NCBI GenBank assembly: GCA_037893245.1
Contig: JBAIAA010001538.1
Coordinates: 62,001 to 126,000, forward strand
Length of the DNA: 64,000 nt
Reading direction: 5' to 3'
DNA from: Crossaster papposus
Taxonomy: Eukaryota; Echinodermata; Asteroidea; Velatida; Solasteridae
Shown here: in pieces, positions 24,006 to 32,872 of the stretch
How the letters are laid out: every line of letters begins with the position of its first letter
Numbering within the stretch: position 1 is the first letter of the stretch
Position numbers and translations under genes: made by a program
Notes under the pieces: model-generated
Seen by the model: the letters and a program-made list of their open reading frames with translations, nothing else
Told to the model about the DNA's origin: nothing
Database searches by the model: none

Positions 24006-24481
24006 TACGATCAATGCGCTACGCTCAATGCGTTACGCTCAACGCGCACATCAGCATACATTTACACACAAATACAGCGCCATGGGTACTACTTTGGTTG
24101 CTAATGGTATAGTACCATGGTTGCTACGGATATAGTACTTTTGGTTGTGCACAGAAAGATAGTAAAAATAGAAAACACCATGTGACTAGCTCTTGGTCTA
24201 TCAAGACACCGAGTCTGTGGGTAAACTCATGTATTTTTATGCAACCAAACAAATATATGATGGTTGAATAAATTGTTTACAGAAACAAGAAAAATTGTCA
24301 AAAATTACCCTATGTACAGAACACCCTGTACGTATCAACTGAATACTTTCCTTATCAGGACGACCTACAACTTTTCCGTTTACATTTTGTATTTACCTGA
24401 CCTTTTCTGTTTGTGTTTTCTATTCATGTAATTTAGTGTCATACTACTAGCTGTACGTGATAATCCCATCGTTTGTCAGTC

Positions 24482-24613
24482 ATGTCTGCAACCGAGGTAT
24501 TTGACGTTTGTGTCGTCGGGGCAGGTTTGTGGGGCAGTCCAGCTGCCAAATATTGCTGAGTGGCCTGGTATCTTGGTTTGCCTTATCAGACCCAGCGAAC
24601 CAGTCACGAAGAG
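24482..24613 (+). pseudogene. Broken first exon of a sarcosine-oxidase-like FAD oxidoreductase
   Basis: The ATG at 24482 opens a peptide with FDVCVVGAGLWGS, a Rossmann dinucleotide-binding start (GxGxxG-type, V-V-G-A-G-x-x-G) typical of DAO/monomeric sarcosine-oxidase family enzymes, which oxidise N-methyl amino acids with FAD. After AAKYC the frame stops (TGA at 24557). The other frame from 24555 continues sensibly (EWPGILVCLIRPSEPVTK) to a consensus donor, AG|GTATGA, at 24613/24614. A small indel at about 24554 therefore breaks the exon. No later exon is recognisable before the repeats begin, so this is a relic or a gene whose remainder lies elsewhere. The motif and donor are seen; the family is inferred from a short peptide. 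Confidence 0.55.
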
Positions 24614-24859
24614 GTATGATTTTTGTTTCCCACTCGTGATTTAAAGGTAGGGAACACCATTTGCGATATCGCAACATTTTACTACCAAATTATTAGAAAA
24701 TATCTTACTTATTTGTAGGTAAATAATGATTGTAGGCATCCAGCAAATAGATTGTGCTAGATATCCTTTAATTGTTCTGAAAAATTGAATTATATATATT
24801 AAAAAAACAGGAACAATATAAGAACTACTGCCTTGCGGCGGTTGAAAACGAGTATTGTT

Positions 24860-24970
24860 AGCTGTTTCGGTTTTTCACCGAAACAGCTCTTGTAATCGTT
24901 AAAGTTTTTTTTTTTTGGCTTTTTCGCAAATTTTGCGAAAAAGCCTTTGTTTCTGTTCTGATTTTTTTTT
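24860..24970 (+). repeat. A-type then B-type 5' palindromes at right edge of island
   Basis: A-type palindrome at 24860-24888 directly after host sequence ...TATTGTT, giving a TT|AGCTG junction; then CTTGTAATCGTTAAAG, a T-tract, and a B-type palindrome at 24917-24945 with the B spacer ending TTCTGATTTT. Element bodies are displaced by the LINE insertion. Confidence 0.85.
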
Positions 24971-25003
24971 TTCTTCTTCTTCTTCTTCTTCTTCTTCTTC
25001 TTC
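24971..25003 (+). repeat. (TTC)11 microsatellite, left flank of LINE
   Basis: Eleven uninterrupted TTC units following a T-tract, ending where the LINE 5' UTR begins (GTGGCAGACG). Together with the TTC units at 31381-31395 this brackets the LINE exactly. Confidence 0.95.
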
Positions 25004-25215
25004 GTGGCAGACGTGTTTTATTTCGAGCTCCGGAGTAAGGTATTTCTTTTTCAGCTTTTAGACCTTGTATGGTCACTGGTTTTATTTTCATCATACTTGT
25101 CTTTGATCTTAGATCAGGCAAGACCATCCTCTGTCGGTTTTTTTCTGTAATTTTCCTGTTATTTAGGTAAAATTGCGTTCGTTTTTCCCTGTGTTTTTCG
25201 CCTTGGCTAGCCGCC
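25004..25215 (+). promoter_or_regulatory. LINE 5' UTR, presumed internal promoter
   Basis: 212 bp between the TTC tract and the ORF1 start, with no A/B sequence. LINEs of this type normally start transcription from the first base of the 5' UTR. I see no TATA box; the promoter role is inferred from position. Confidence 0.4.
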
Positions 25216-26829
25216 ATGGCTAGTCGGGTGGGTACGTCCTTTCAGGGTCAGCCAGGCGTGGGCACAAATCGCCTTGCCAAACCCATTGTTACTGGCGATG
25301 AGCCTTTCAAGAATGTAACCAGGAACAATGGAGTTACGCTTAATGCATCTGATACCATCTCTGTTCAGTCTTACATTGATTCCTTCACTAAACAACAACC
25401 TGCTGAAACCGTTCTTTCCGCTTCACGCATTTCAAATGGCCGTATTGCGATTTACCTGAGTTCGAAGGAGGCTGTCGTGGACGCGGTCCAACGAGGCCTC
25501 GACCATGATGGATCCTTCTTCGAGCTCATGCCACTGGTTCGCCCAACCACCCGTATCACTTTATCCAATGTGTACCCTGAAATTCCAAATTCTGTTCTTG
25601 TCAATAATCTGTCTTCTTTTTGTAAGGTGGTGTCACAAATCCGCCCCATTCCCCTTGGCTTCAAACCTAAAGAGTTGGCTCACATAATGTCTTTTAGACG
25701 TCAAGTCCAGGTACTAATGAACGAAAATATAACTCCCCCTGACCATATCAATTTTTTATACAGCGGAATCAACTATCGAGTATTCCTCTCAACCGAGTCC
25801 GTACGTTGCTTCAATTGTGGAGAATTTGGTCATATAAGCCGTTCTTGCAAAAAAAAACTAAATAACCCCAACTCTGATTCAGACAATGAAGAACCTATCA
25901 ATCCCCTTAACCCACCTCCAGTTTTTGTTCACAGAAAATCTGATCCGAAACACTTATCCAAACAGTCCAAAATCAACACGTCTTCCTCACATTCTCCCTC
26001 TGTTGGAAACCTCGACCCCCGGGGCCCTCCACCACGACCGAACCCTAGTGAGTCACGCAGGATTAGTGCCCCGTCCGCGGGCGCGGTGGCCCCCGTGGCT
26101 GCTGCGCGCGGAGCGGCCATCTCTGCTCCTGCGTTGGCTAGAGTGGATGATGGCGCCCCTCGCCTGACCGCTGTGGGGACTCCTGCTAAGACCTCAAAAA
26201 AGACTACTGTTAGACCTCCCTATCCAACAAAATTGACGGATAAACCTTCCACGGCGACCACCTTGTTGATTCCCGGCTCTGATGGGGTAACTGATGTGGT
26301 TGCTGCGGTGGGGGCCCCAGGTCCTTCTTCGCCTAAGATCCCAGCGCCCTCAGGACCCTCCTCTGATAAGGATAACAAACATGCCTGGGGCTCACCACCT
26401 GCCCCTTCAAGATTCTTCTCGGAAGTAGTGACCAAACGAAAACAATCTTCCCCTCAAACCTCTGACAATCGTTCTCGTTATGTACCCCTAAAATCCCCTT
26501 CGCCAATCCGCAAGCTTGCAAGAAAAGCAAGCTCCCCAATGCAGGTCACCTCGCCTTCTGCTTCCCAAGCCCTTACAGACACCCCCTCTTTCTCCACACC
26601 CGCCTCCACAATTGATGCAACTGACACGGACTCCACTCTGTGGGAGGACTCACAGACAGACGACGATCGTCTTACCACTGCGGGTCTTTCCACAGGTAAG
26701 GGACCTCTTAGTTCACACGAACTCATTAAATTCCTTAAAATAGTTAAATCCAGCAAAAGACCTGAATCTGTTGCAAAGAAGTTCACTTCAAAAATAAACC
26801 TGGACTCGTTGACCAGCTTAGACCACTGA
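25216..26829 (+). CDS. LINE ORF1, zinc-knuckle RNA-binding protein
   Basis: A 537-residue protein, likely the RNA-binding partner that packages the LINE transcript. The start has a strong context (GCCGCCATGGC). Residues about 65-190 resemble the conserved N-terminal region of Tx1 ORF1 proteins, with TRITLSNVYPEIPN, then IPLGFK and MSFRRQVQVLM, probably RRM-like folds. A retroviral-type CCHC zinc knuckle follows: C198, C201, H206, C211 (CFNCGEFGHISRSC). An acidic patch (DSDNEE, about 220-225) comes next, then a low-complexity proline/serine/alanine-rich region to about 470, and a lysine-containing C-terminus. It ends 74 bp before the ORF2 frame opens and is in a different frame. Typical Tx1 ORF1 proteins carry several knuckles; only one is visible here. 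Confidence 0.93.
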   Translation: MASRVGTSFQGQPGVGTNRLAKPIVTGDEPFKNVTRNNGVTLNASDTISVQSYIDSFTKQQPAETVLSASRISNGRIAIYLSSKEAVVDAVQRGLDHDGSFFELMPLVRPTTRITLSNVYPEIPNSVLVNNLSSFCKVVSQIRPIPLGFKPKELAHIMSFRRQVQVLMNENITPPDHINFLYSGINYRVFLSTESVRCFNCGEFGHISRSCKKKLNNPNSDSDNEEPINPLNPPPVFVHRKSDPKHLSKQSKINTSSSHSPSVGNLDPRGPPPRPNPSESRRISAPSAGAVAPVAAARGAAISAPALARVDDGAPRLTAVGTPAKTSKKTTVRPPYPTKLTDKPSTATTLLIPGSDGVTDVVAAVGAPGPSSPKIPAPSGPSSDKDNKHAWGSPPAPSRFFSEVVTKRKQSSPQTSDNRSRYVPLKSPSPIRKLARKASSPMQVTSPSASQALTDTPSFSTPASTIDATDTDSTLWEDSQTDDDRLTTAGLSTGKGPLSSHELIKFLKIVKSSKRPESVAKKFTSKINLDSLTSLDH

Positions 26830-26903
26830 AAAACAACCCTCTACTTCAAAAAAGTTTGCAGCAGAGGATCTATAAACTGATTAAAAAACTCGATGTTTAG
26901 TTT

Positions 26904-29900
26904 TTGCTCTTATCCATGAATTGTAAAACTTATATTCTCCTTTTTTTCATAATGACACTGTCATTGCTTACGCTTAACGCGAGGGGCTGTTCTTCTCCTG
27001 TAAAAAATGTTTCTCTCCATACCTTTTTTCAAAATATTTGCAATAAACCTGATATTATTTTCCTTCAAGAAACATCTAATTTGGATGAAAAATACCTTTC
27101 TTGGAATTTATGGTCAAATTATACTCCTCTCTGTAATCCCAGCCCCTCGCGTGGCTCGGGGGTCACTACTCTCATAAATAAAAAAATTAACGTCCTCGAT
27201 TTTTGCTCTGTTTATGATGGTTACTTGAGTTTTAATAAACTTGCTATTGAAAACACACTTTTTTACATTTATAACTTCCTCATTCCTCAATCCGATAATG
27301 AAGCTCTGAAAGTTATTTCTAACTTTTCTAAACACGTTGACTCCCTCAGTGACGGTGTCATTATAGTCGGAGGCGACTTTAACTGTACATTTAATCCGCA
27401 ACTTGATCGCCTCGGTATGCCGACCGAGCATCGCCCCAAAATTACCATGGCTCTTAAAGATATTTTCAACAAACTGTCTTTGTACGATGTTTGGCGTAGA
27501 CAAAACCCCAGTGATAAAAAATTCACCTGGTTTAGAAACAATCCCTCTAGTCAGTACAGTGTCTCTCAAGCCAGACTTGATCGGTTTTATATTTACTCTG
27601 CTTTTTTGTCTTCGTGTTCTTTGTGCCAAATCATTCCGTGCTCTTTGTCTGACCACTCAGCCGTTTCTTTTACTGTCAAACTTCCTTCCCCCACTTGTAG
27701 AAGGAGCGCTTATTGGCACTTCAATAACACCTTGTTAGAGGACAAGGCTTACAGAGCTATTGTTTCGGATTTTTGGACTGGTTGGAGGGCCAAACAGTCC
27801 GAATTTTCTGACATATGTACGTGGTGGGACTTCGGCAAATTACAGATTAAGTCACTTACCCAGATGTATGGCTCTAGAATAGCCCAAGCGAAACGTGACA
27901 CCCTTCTAAAAATTAATAAAACTATTGATGATCTTTTGTCTACGCCAGACTTCAACGCTGAAACTCAAAAAACTCTGATTCAACAGAGAAATGAATTAAA
28001 TAAAATTCTTAACAATGAGGCTCGGGGTGCTCTCGTTAGATCCCGTTTTAAACATGTTAATGAGGTTGACACCTGCTCCTCCTATTTCTTTAACCTTGAA
28101 AAATCTCACTCCCTTTCCAAATCTGTCACTAATATTCGTCTTTCCTCCGGTGACATCACAGACGATCCCACTGAAATAAAAAAACACGTTCGTGGTTTTT
28201 ATCAAAATCTTTACTGTCAACCTCAGACTGACGAGGGCGCCCTCGGGCCACTTCTTAATAATTTAACCAAGCTTGACTCTATCGACTCGGAGGATCTCGA
28301 TATTCCTCCGAGTCTTGAGGAATTAGATATTGCTGTCAAGCAACTTGGCAATAACAAAACTCCGGGACTGGATGGTCTTACCACAGAATTCTTTCAATCC
28401 TTCTGGTCTATTTTTAGAGACGATTTCCTTTCAGTCATCTCTTATGCCTGCAGCGCTGGCAAACTTCCACTTTCTTTCCGTAGAGCTGTTATTACCCTTA
28501 TACCAAAAAAGGGCGATCTTTCTGACATTGCCAATTGGCGCCCCGTTTCTCTGCTTAACACAGATTATAAATTATTGGCCAAGTTGCTTGCCAACAGACT
28601 TAAGCAATGCGTTGCTAGTATTGTTCATAAGGATCAAAGTTATTGTGTTCCTGGTAGAACAATATATGATAACATTTGTCTTATTAGAGACGTCATTAAT
28701 CACTGTAATTTTAACGATCTTCCTCTTGCCGTTATCAACCTTGACCAGAAGAAAGCCTTCGACAATGTTGATCACGGCTACTTATTAAACACTATGAGAG
28801 CCATGGGTTTTGGGGACACTTTTCTGTCATATATACAACTCTTATACAGCGGCGCCGAGAGCCTAGTGAAGGTGTGCGGATCTTTGACCGCACCTTTTCC
28901 TTTTGAAAAAGGCATCCGTCAAGGATGCCCACTCTCGGGCCTATTATACTCAGTTGCTATCGAACCGCTTTTGAGCACTCTTCGACATAACCTCGAAAAT
29001 AAATGTTACTTTCTTCCCGGATCTGAAAACTATTGCTCGGTGTCGGCATACGCTGACGACATATCTATTTTCGTCACCTCCGACTCGGGTTTTAACATCG
29101 TCGACAAGACGTACAGTCTTTTCAGTAAGGCCTCTGCTGCAAGTCTTAACAAACAAAAATCACAAGGGTTGTGGGTCGGATCGTGGACCAGACGAGTCGA
29201 CAAACCCCTGAATTTTAAATGGAACAGCGAAGGTTTGCCATTCCTTGGAGTTCATTTGGGAAACACAAACGCTTACGTCCAACAAAATTGGTCTCTTTGT
29301 AAAGACAAACTGACAAAAACCCTCTCCAAATGGAAGCCATTGTCTTCGACTCTTTCCTATAAAGGCAAAATCCTCATAGCCAATCAACTTGCCGCTTCCA
29401 AAATCTATCATGTGCTTGCTGTTCTTTCTCCTTCTGAAAATCTTTTGAATGAACTCCAAGGATTGTTAGTTGACTTCGTTTGGTCCAACAAAAGACACCT
29501 CCTCAAAAAACAAATTCTTTATCAGAAACCTGACAGGGGTGGTCTTGGCCTTGCTTGTCTTCAAGCACGCATGCTCACCTATAGATTATCCACCCTTCAA
29601 CGATATCTCAATCTCTGCTCTCATCCTGTGTACTCTTTTGTCAGCTATTATCTAAGGAAATATAAACGGCTCAATTTTGATTACAACCTCTTCCACGTAA
29701 AACTTGACTCCAAATTTTACACGAGCCTCCCCCCTTTCTACAGTGAGCTCTTGCGTGCTTGGACGGTATCCGGAGCTCGAACTGAAATACCGCTCGATTC
29801 GATCAACCATGTTCTAAATCTTCCGATTAACAGTCTCGGTCTAGCCTTTTCAGCTGACGATGAGATCTCTTGTTCGCGGCTCATGTCAAGTGGGATAAAA

Positions 29901-30815
29901 CTTGTTCGTCATCTGCTTGACCTCTCTACTGGACTCTGGCTAAAACCGGAGGATCTACGCTTCACACCTCCAAGATCTCGCCCACCCTCTGTTCGTCAGC
30001 TCGACATTCATCTTCGTTGCCTGCATCTCGCCTTATGCAAAACTCTGCCGTCTTTTTTCAGGACCACGGGTATGCACAGCCCTCCGTTTTCTCTTCACAC
30101 CTTTCCTCCACTTCTGGAGTCTCCAATATCCTTCATCATCGACTCTGATCTAAATGGGCTATCCCTCCCCTCCAAGACACTTTATAGTATCCTCAACCGA
30201 AACGTCAATTTCCATCCCGCCTTCACTCAAACTCATTGGCATCGATTAGGCTTTATCAATAACTCTGCCTCCTCCATCAACTGGAAACAAATTTACAAAC
30301 TTCCTACATCAAAAAAAGAAGGCGACACCCAATTTAAACTCCTGCACAACGTTCTCCCATCTCTTCCTGTACTTCATCACATCAACAAAGACATCTCGCG
30401 TTCGTGTGGATGGTGCGGAGAAGAAGGCACTGTGACTCACCTCTTTATTCTTTGCCCTGCAATTCAACCAGCGCTTAATCTCCTGCATGCTCTTCTGTCT
30501 CGCCTTCTTCCTGAAGTTCACCTCGATTTTAGTCTGTACTGGACACTTGTCCCTTGTGCAAGGAGTCGTGACCGAGAGGCAGTAAACCTCGCTAATTTTC
30601 TCATCGTCAGTCTGAAAAACGTCATTTACTGGTGCTATCGCACCACAAATTTTCTCGAACCCTTTCTTATTTGGCGTCATAGGTTAAAATCCAAAATTAT
30701 CATTGATTATCACTATCACTTTCTTAATTCTAGTCTCTCTTTATTTCTCAATAAATGGTCCATAAACAGTTCTCTTTTTACTATAGTCGACAATAAGATA
30801 ACATGGTTGATCTAA
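26904..30815 (+). CDS. LINE ORF2, APE endonuclease and reverse transcriptase
   Basis: 1303 residues from the first ATG. The ATG at 26952 (residue 17), just before SLLTLNARG, is the more likely true start by comparison with L1/Tx1 endonucleases. The N-terminal AP-like endonuclease shows N25, E56 (LQETS), GDFN at 157-160, LDRFYI and SDHS (D250, H251). The reverse transcriptase shows NWRPVSLL (about 544), first catalytic aspartate D614 (INLDQKKAFDNVD), RQGCP (672-676) and YADD (716-719). The C-terminus has a CCHC motif with C1168, C1171, H1179, C1184. All catalytic residues looked for are present and no stop interrupts, so the protein should be active. It nicks the target and primes cDNA synthesis there. 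Confidence 0.95.
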   Translation: MLLSMNCKTYILLFFIMTLSLLTLNARGCSSPVKNVSLHTFFQNICNKPDIIFLQETSNLDEKYLSWNLWSNYTPLCNPSPSRGSGVTTLINKKINVLDFCSVYDGYLSFNKLAIENTLFYIYNFLIPQSDNEALKVISNFSKHVDSLSDGVIIVGGDFNCTFNPQLDRLGMPTEHRPKITMALKDIFNKLSLYDVWRRQNPSDKKFTWFRNNPSSQYSVSQARLDRFYIYSAFLSSCSLCQIIPCSLSDHSAVSFTVKLPSPTCRRSAYWHFNNTLLEDKAYRAIVSDFWTGWRAKQSEFSDICTWWDFGKLQIKSLTQMYGSRIAQAKRDTLLKINKTIDDLLSTPDFNAETQKTLIQQRNELNKILNNEARGALVRSRFKHVNEVDTCSSYFFNLEKSHSLSKSVTNIRLSSGDITDDPTEIKKHVRGFYQNLYCQPQTDEGALGPLLNNLTKLDSIDSEDLDIPPSLEELDIAVKQLGNNKTPGLDGLTTEFFQSFWSIFRDDFLSVISYACSAGKLPLSFRRAVITLIPKKGDLSDIANWRPVSLLNTDYKLLAKLLANRLKQCVASIVHKDQSYCVPGRTIYDNICLIRDVINHCNFNDLPLAVINLDQKKAFDNVDHGYLLNTMRAMGFGDTFLSYIQLLYSGAESLVKVCGSLTAPFPFEKGIRQGCPLSGLLYSVAIEPLLSTLRHNLENKCYFLPGSENYCSVSAYADDISIFVTSDSGFNIVDKTYSLFSKASAASLNKQKSQGLWVGSWTRRVDKPLNFKWNSEGLPFLGVHLGNTNAYVQQNWSLCKDKLTKTLSKWKPLSSTLSYKGKILIANQLAASKIYHVLAVLSPSENLLNELQGLLVDFVWSNKRHLLKKQILYQKPDRGGLGLACLQARMLTYRLSTLQRYLNLCSHPVYSFVSYYLRKYKRLNFDYNLFHVKLDSKFYTSLPPFYSELLRAWTVSGARTEIPLDSINHVLNLPINSLGLAFSADDEISCSRLMSSGIKLVRHLLDLSTGLWLKPEDLRFTPPRSRPPSVRQLDIHLRCLHLALCKTLPSFFRTTGMHSPPFSLHTFPPLLESPISFIIDSDLNGLSLPSKTLYSILNRNVNFHPAFTQTHWHRLGFINNSASSINWKQIYKLPTSKKEGDTQFKLLHNVLPSLPVLHHINKDISRSCGWCGEEGTVTHLFILCPAIQPALNLLHALLSRLLPEVHLDFSLYWTLVPCARSRDREAVNLANFLIVSLKNVIYWCYRTTNFLEPFLIWRHRLKSKIIIDYHYHFLNSSLSLFLNKWSINSSLFTIVDNKITWLI

Positions 30816-31380
30816 TTGCCCTTTTCTCTCCCCTATATTACCCTCCTCTTTGGAATCTGGCCGTTGGCAGTTGGTTTTTTGGCCAACATCCAGAGACGCT
30901 GACGGCCTATTTCTTTCCATTCTTTTTGGCCTCTACCTTAAGGCTGAGCCCACCCCCCCCCCTCTTTTCCCTCTTATCTTTTCCTTTATGTTCCCTTTTC
31001 ATTTCAATAACATGTTTATTGGTTTTCCATTAATTGCAAGTTATTACTTTGCACCCATTTGCTAAATTTGTTTACTATTGTTTACTGATTTCATTCGTTT
31101 TTGTTCTTGTTGTTAACGTAATGCTCTCTTTAATGCAAAGTTTGTTTGTCTTGCTTTGCCACCGTATTCGCCAGTTTAGCAGTATTACACAGCCATTAAG
31201 TGATTCACGGTGACATCGCATTATATTATTTATTGCATTGGTATTTTACCAGCCTTAATTTGAAAAACCGCATGTTAAAATGTTCAGTTTACAACCCTTT
31301 TATTTGTAAATTATTTTGCTTTGTATTAATTCCTTGTCTGTTCTAATTAAAATAAAGTTTTCTTTTGAAAAGTCAAAGTC
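30816..31380 (+). other. LINE 3' UTR
   Basis: About 565 bp, with a C-run near 30950 and AATAAA at 31351-31356, ending AAGTCAAAG before the TTC repeat. I see no stem-loop obvious enough to name. The repeat itself probably serves as the pairing end during target-primed reverse transcription. Confidence 0.75.
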
Positions 31381-31395
31381 TTCTTCTTCTTCTTC
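31381..31395 (+). repeat. (TTC)5 microsatellite, right flank of LINE
   Basis: Five TTC units followed by T-tract, continuing the tract seen at 24971-25003. Excising the LINE in thought leaves one TTC/T-tract between two B-type palindromes. Confidence 0.95.
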
Positions 31396-31470
31396 TTTTT
31401 TGGCTTTTTCGCAATTTTGCGAAAAAGCCTTTGTTTTTGTTCTGATTTTTTTTTTTCTTTTTTTTTTTTT
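31396..31470 (+). repeat. B-type 5' palindrome and T-tract
   Basis: Palindrome at 31402-31429 (GGCTTTTTCGC/GCGAAAAAGCC) with the spacer TTTGTTTTTGTTCTGA, then T-tract leading into the 5' body of the next B element. Confidence 0.85.
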
Positions 31471-32864
31471 TCTTTTCTTTTAGTAACCTAAACCCCATAG
31501 ACTTTGTACACGTTTTTTCTGCCCGTCACTTTTAATCGAAAACAAAGTCGTATTTACATAAAACTTAACCCAGGTGAAGACCCCATAGTGAACTCGTGTC
31601 TCGCAGATATACGTCATGGTGACGTCATCAGGGGTCACGTGACGTCATCTTAAATTTGTAATAATTTAATATTTGAAAATCAATAACAAATCAACCGCAA
31701 AAGACCGAAACTTGATTTTTGTGGCAATAGATAGAATGACCCAGGATCTTCATTTCATCTCGCGTGCGTGAAGTCACGTGACCCTTCCTTCCGGTCCAAA
31801 CCGGAAGTGCCTTATAATTTAAAACTGGAAAATGATATGAACTTACTTTCAACGATGTTAGTGTCTGGCTAGAATAAACTTTTCAAAAAAATTACCGGCG
31901 ACGTCATAACACGTTATAGCGCCCTCTAGCGGCAGGTTGAAAAATTGTTAAAATGCATAATTTGTTGATGTGTGTGGCAAAGTTTGCTGAAATAACTTTA
32001 TAACCGGTGTATATAATCAGCTTCATGCTTAGACCACATTGGGAAGGAGAAATATTTATGACGTCACCAAACCGGAAGTTACAATACAAAATCCTTTAAA
32101 CTTCAAAAAGTCGCTTAAAAATCAACCGCTATAGATATAATCCAGATTTTTGCTTCAGATAGCAAAGTTAAGACTGATCTCGAGTTTCTGTTAATTACGT
32201 CACAATGACGTCATCAAGTGTCAGATTACAAGCAACCAAATATTTCTAAATTTATTCTTTGAAAATCAATATAAAATCAACTATAAGAGATCTGATTTAG
32301 ATTTTTAAGGAAATTGATAGATTAATCATGGTCTTCATAATTTGTATTACATGCAAAAAGACCTGACACTTCCTTCCGGTCCAAACCGGAAGTGCCTTAT
32401 AATTTGAAAGTTGAAAATGATATGAATTTACTTTCAACGATGATAGTCTCTAGGTAGCCTGCACTCTACAAACAAAGTTACCGGTGACGTCATAAATTGT
32501 TATAACGCCCTCTAGTGACAGGTTGAAAAATGTTTAAAATGAATAATCAGTTCATTTTCGTGGCGAAGTTTGCTCAAATCGCTTTATAATTGGTATTTAT
32601 AATCAGCATCTTGTTAGGAACAAGTTGGCGGATAAAAACAAAATAATATGACGTCACTAGACCGGAAATTACAATTAAAAAACCTTTAAACATTTCTGAA
32701 AATTAACCGCGAGAGATATAATCCAATTAATAATTTAAAATTTGCAGTTTTGAAAAAATTAAAGTAAAGAAATTTATTAAAAGAAATCATAAATGTAATG
32801 AACAATACAACAAAAAAATGCGAAAAAGCCATATGCTCTGTTCCTTGAACAGACATATCTCTAG
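31471..32864 (+). mobile_element. B-family element, copy R1
   Basis: The 5' body starts TCTTTTAGTAACCTAAACCCC. Subterminal GCGAAAAAGCC at 32820-32830, terminal hairpin, CTAG at 32861-32864. CTCF-like site at 31919 (a degraded second near 32505) and ETS palindromes near 31788 and 32371. Its last 660 bp are near-identical to the end of copy R3 (offset 5307). Confidence 0.75.
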
Positions 32865-32872
32865 TTTTTTTT

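Larger units (their letters stand above)
23283..24859. other. Single-copy host island at the polarity flip
   Basis: The island starts with (TAA)n at 23284-23300, then a nested foldback at 23307-23392 (GTCGCTT/AAGCGAC, CATAGAG/CTCTATG and palindrome AGACGCA-A-TGCGTCT). From about 23400 to 23620 I see nothing recognisable. It continues with a 207-bp tandem duplication and the oxidoreductase exon, then AT-rich DNA to 24859. No A or B subrepeats occur. It is bounded on both sides by A-type 5' palindromes in opposite orientations. Confidence 0.75.
25004..31380 (+). mobile_element. Full-length Tx1-type LINE inserted in (TTC)n
   Basis: A 6.4-kb element: 212-bp 5' UTR, ORF1 (25216-26829), 74-bp gap, ORF2 (26904-30815), about 565-bp 3' UTR with AATAAA at 31351. 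Both ORFs are intact. The layout (zinc-knuckle ORF1, APE endonuclease plus reverse transcriptase ORF2, no RNase H seen) fits the Tx1 group of the L1 clade. From memory, some Tx1-group elements are known to target microsatellites, including TTC repeats. The 3' end runs straight into TTC repeats without poly(A), and any target duplication is hidden by the microsatellite. Intact ORFs suggest a young copy. Confidence 0.92.

Noticed and set aside
27114-27656. 180-codon antisense ORF and other short ORFs inside the LINE
   Set aside because: They are shadows of ORF1/ORF2 in other frames, with no motif of their own.
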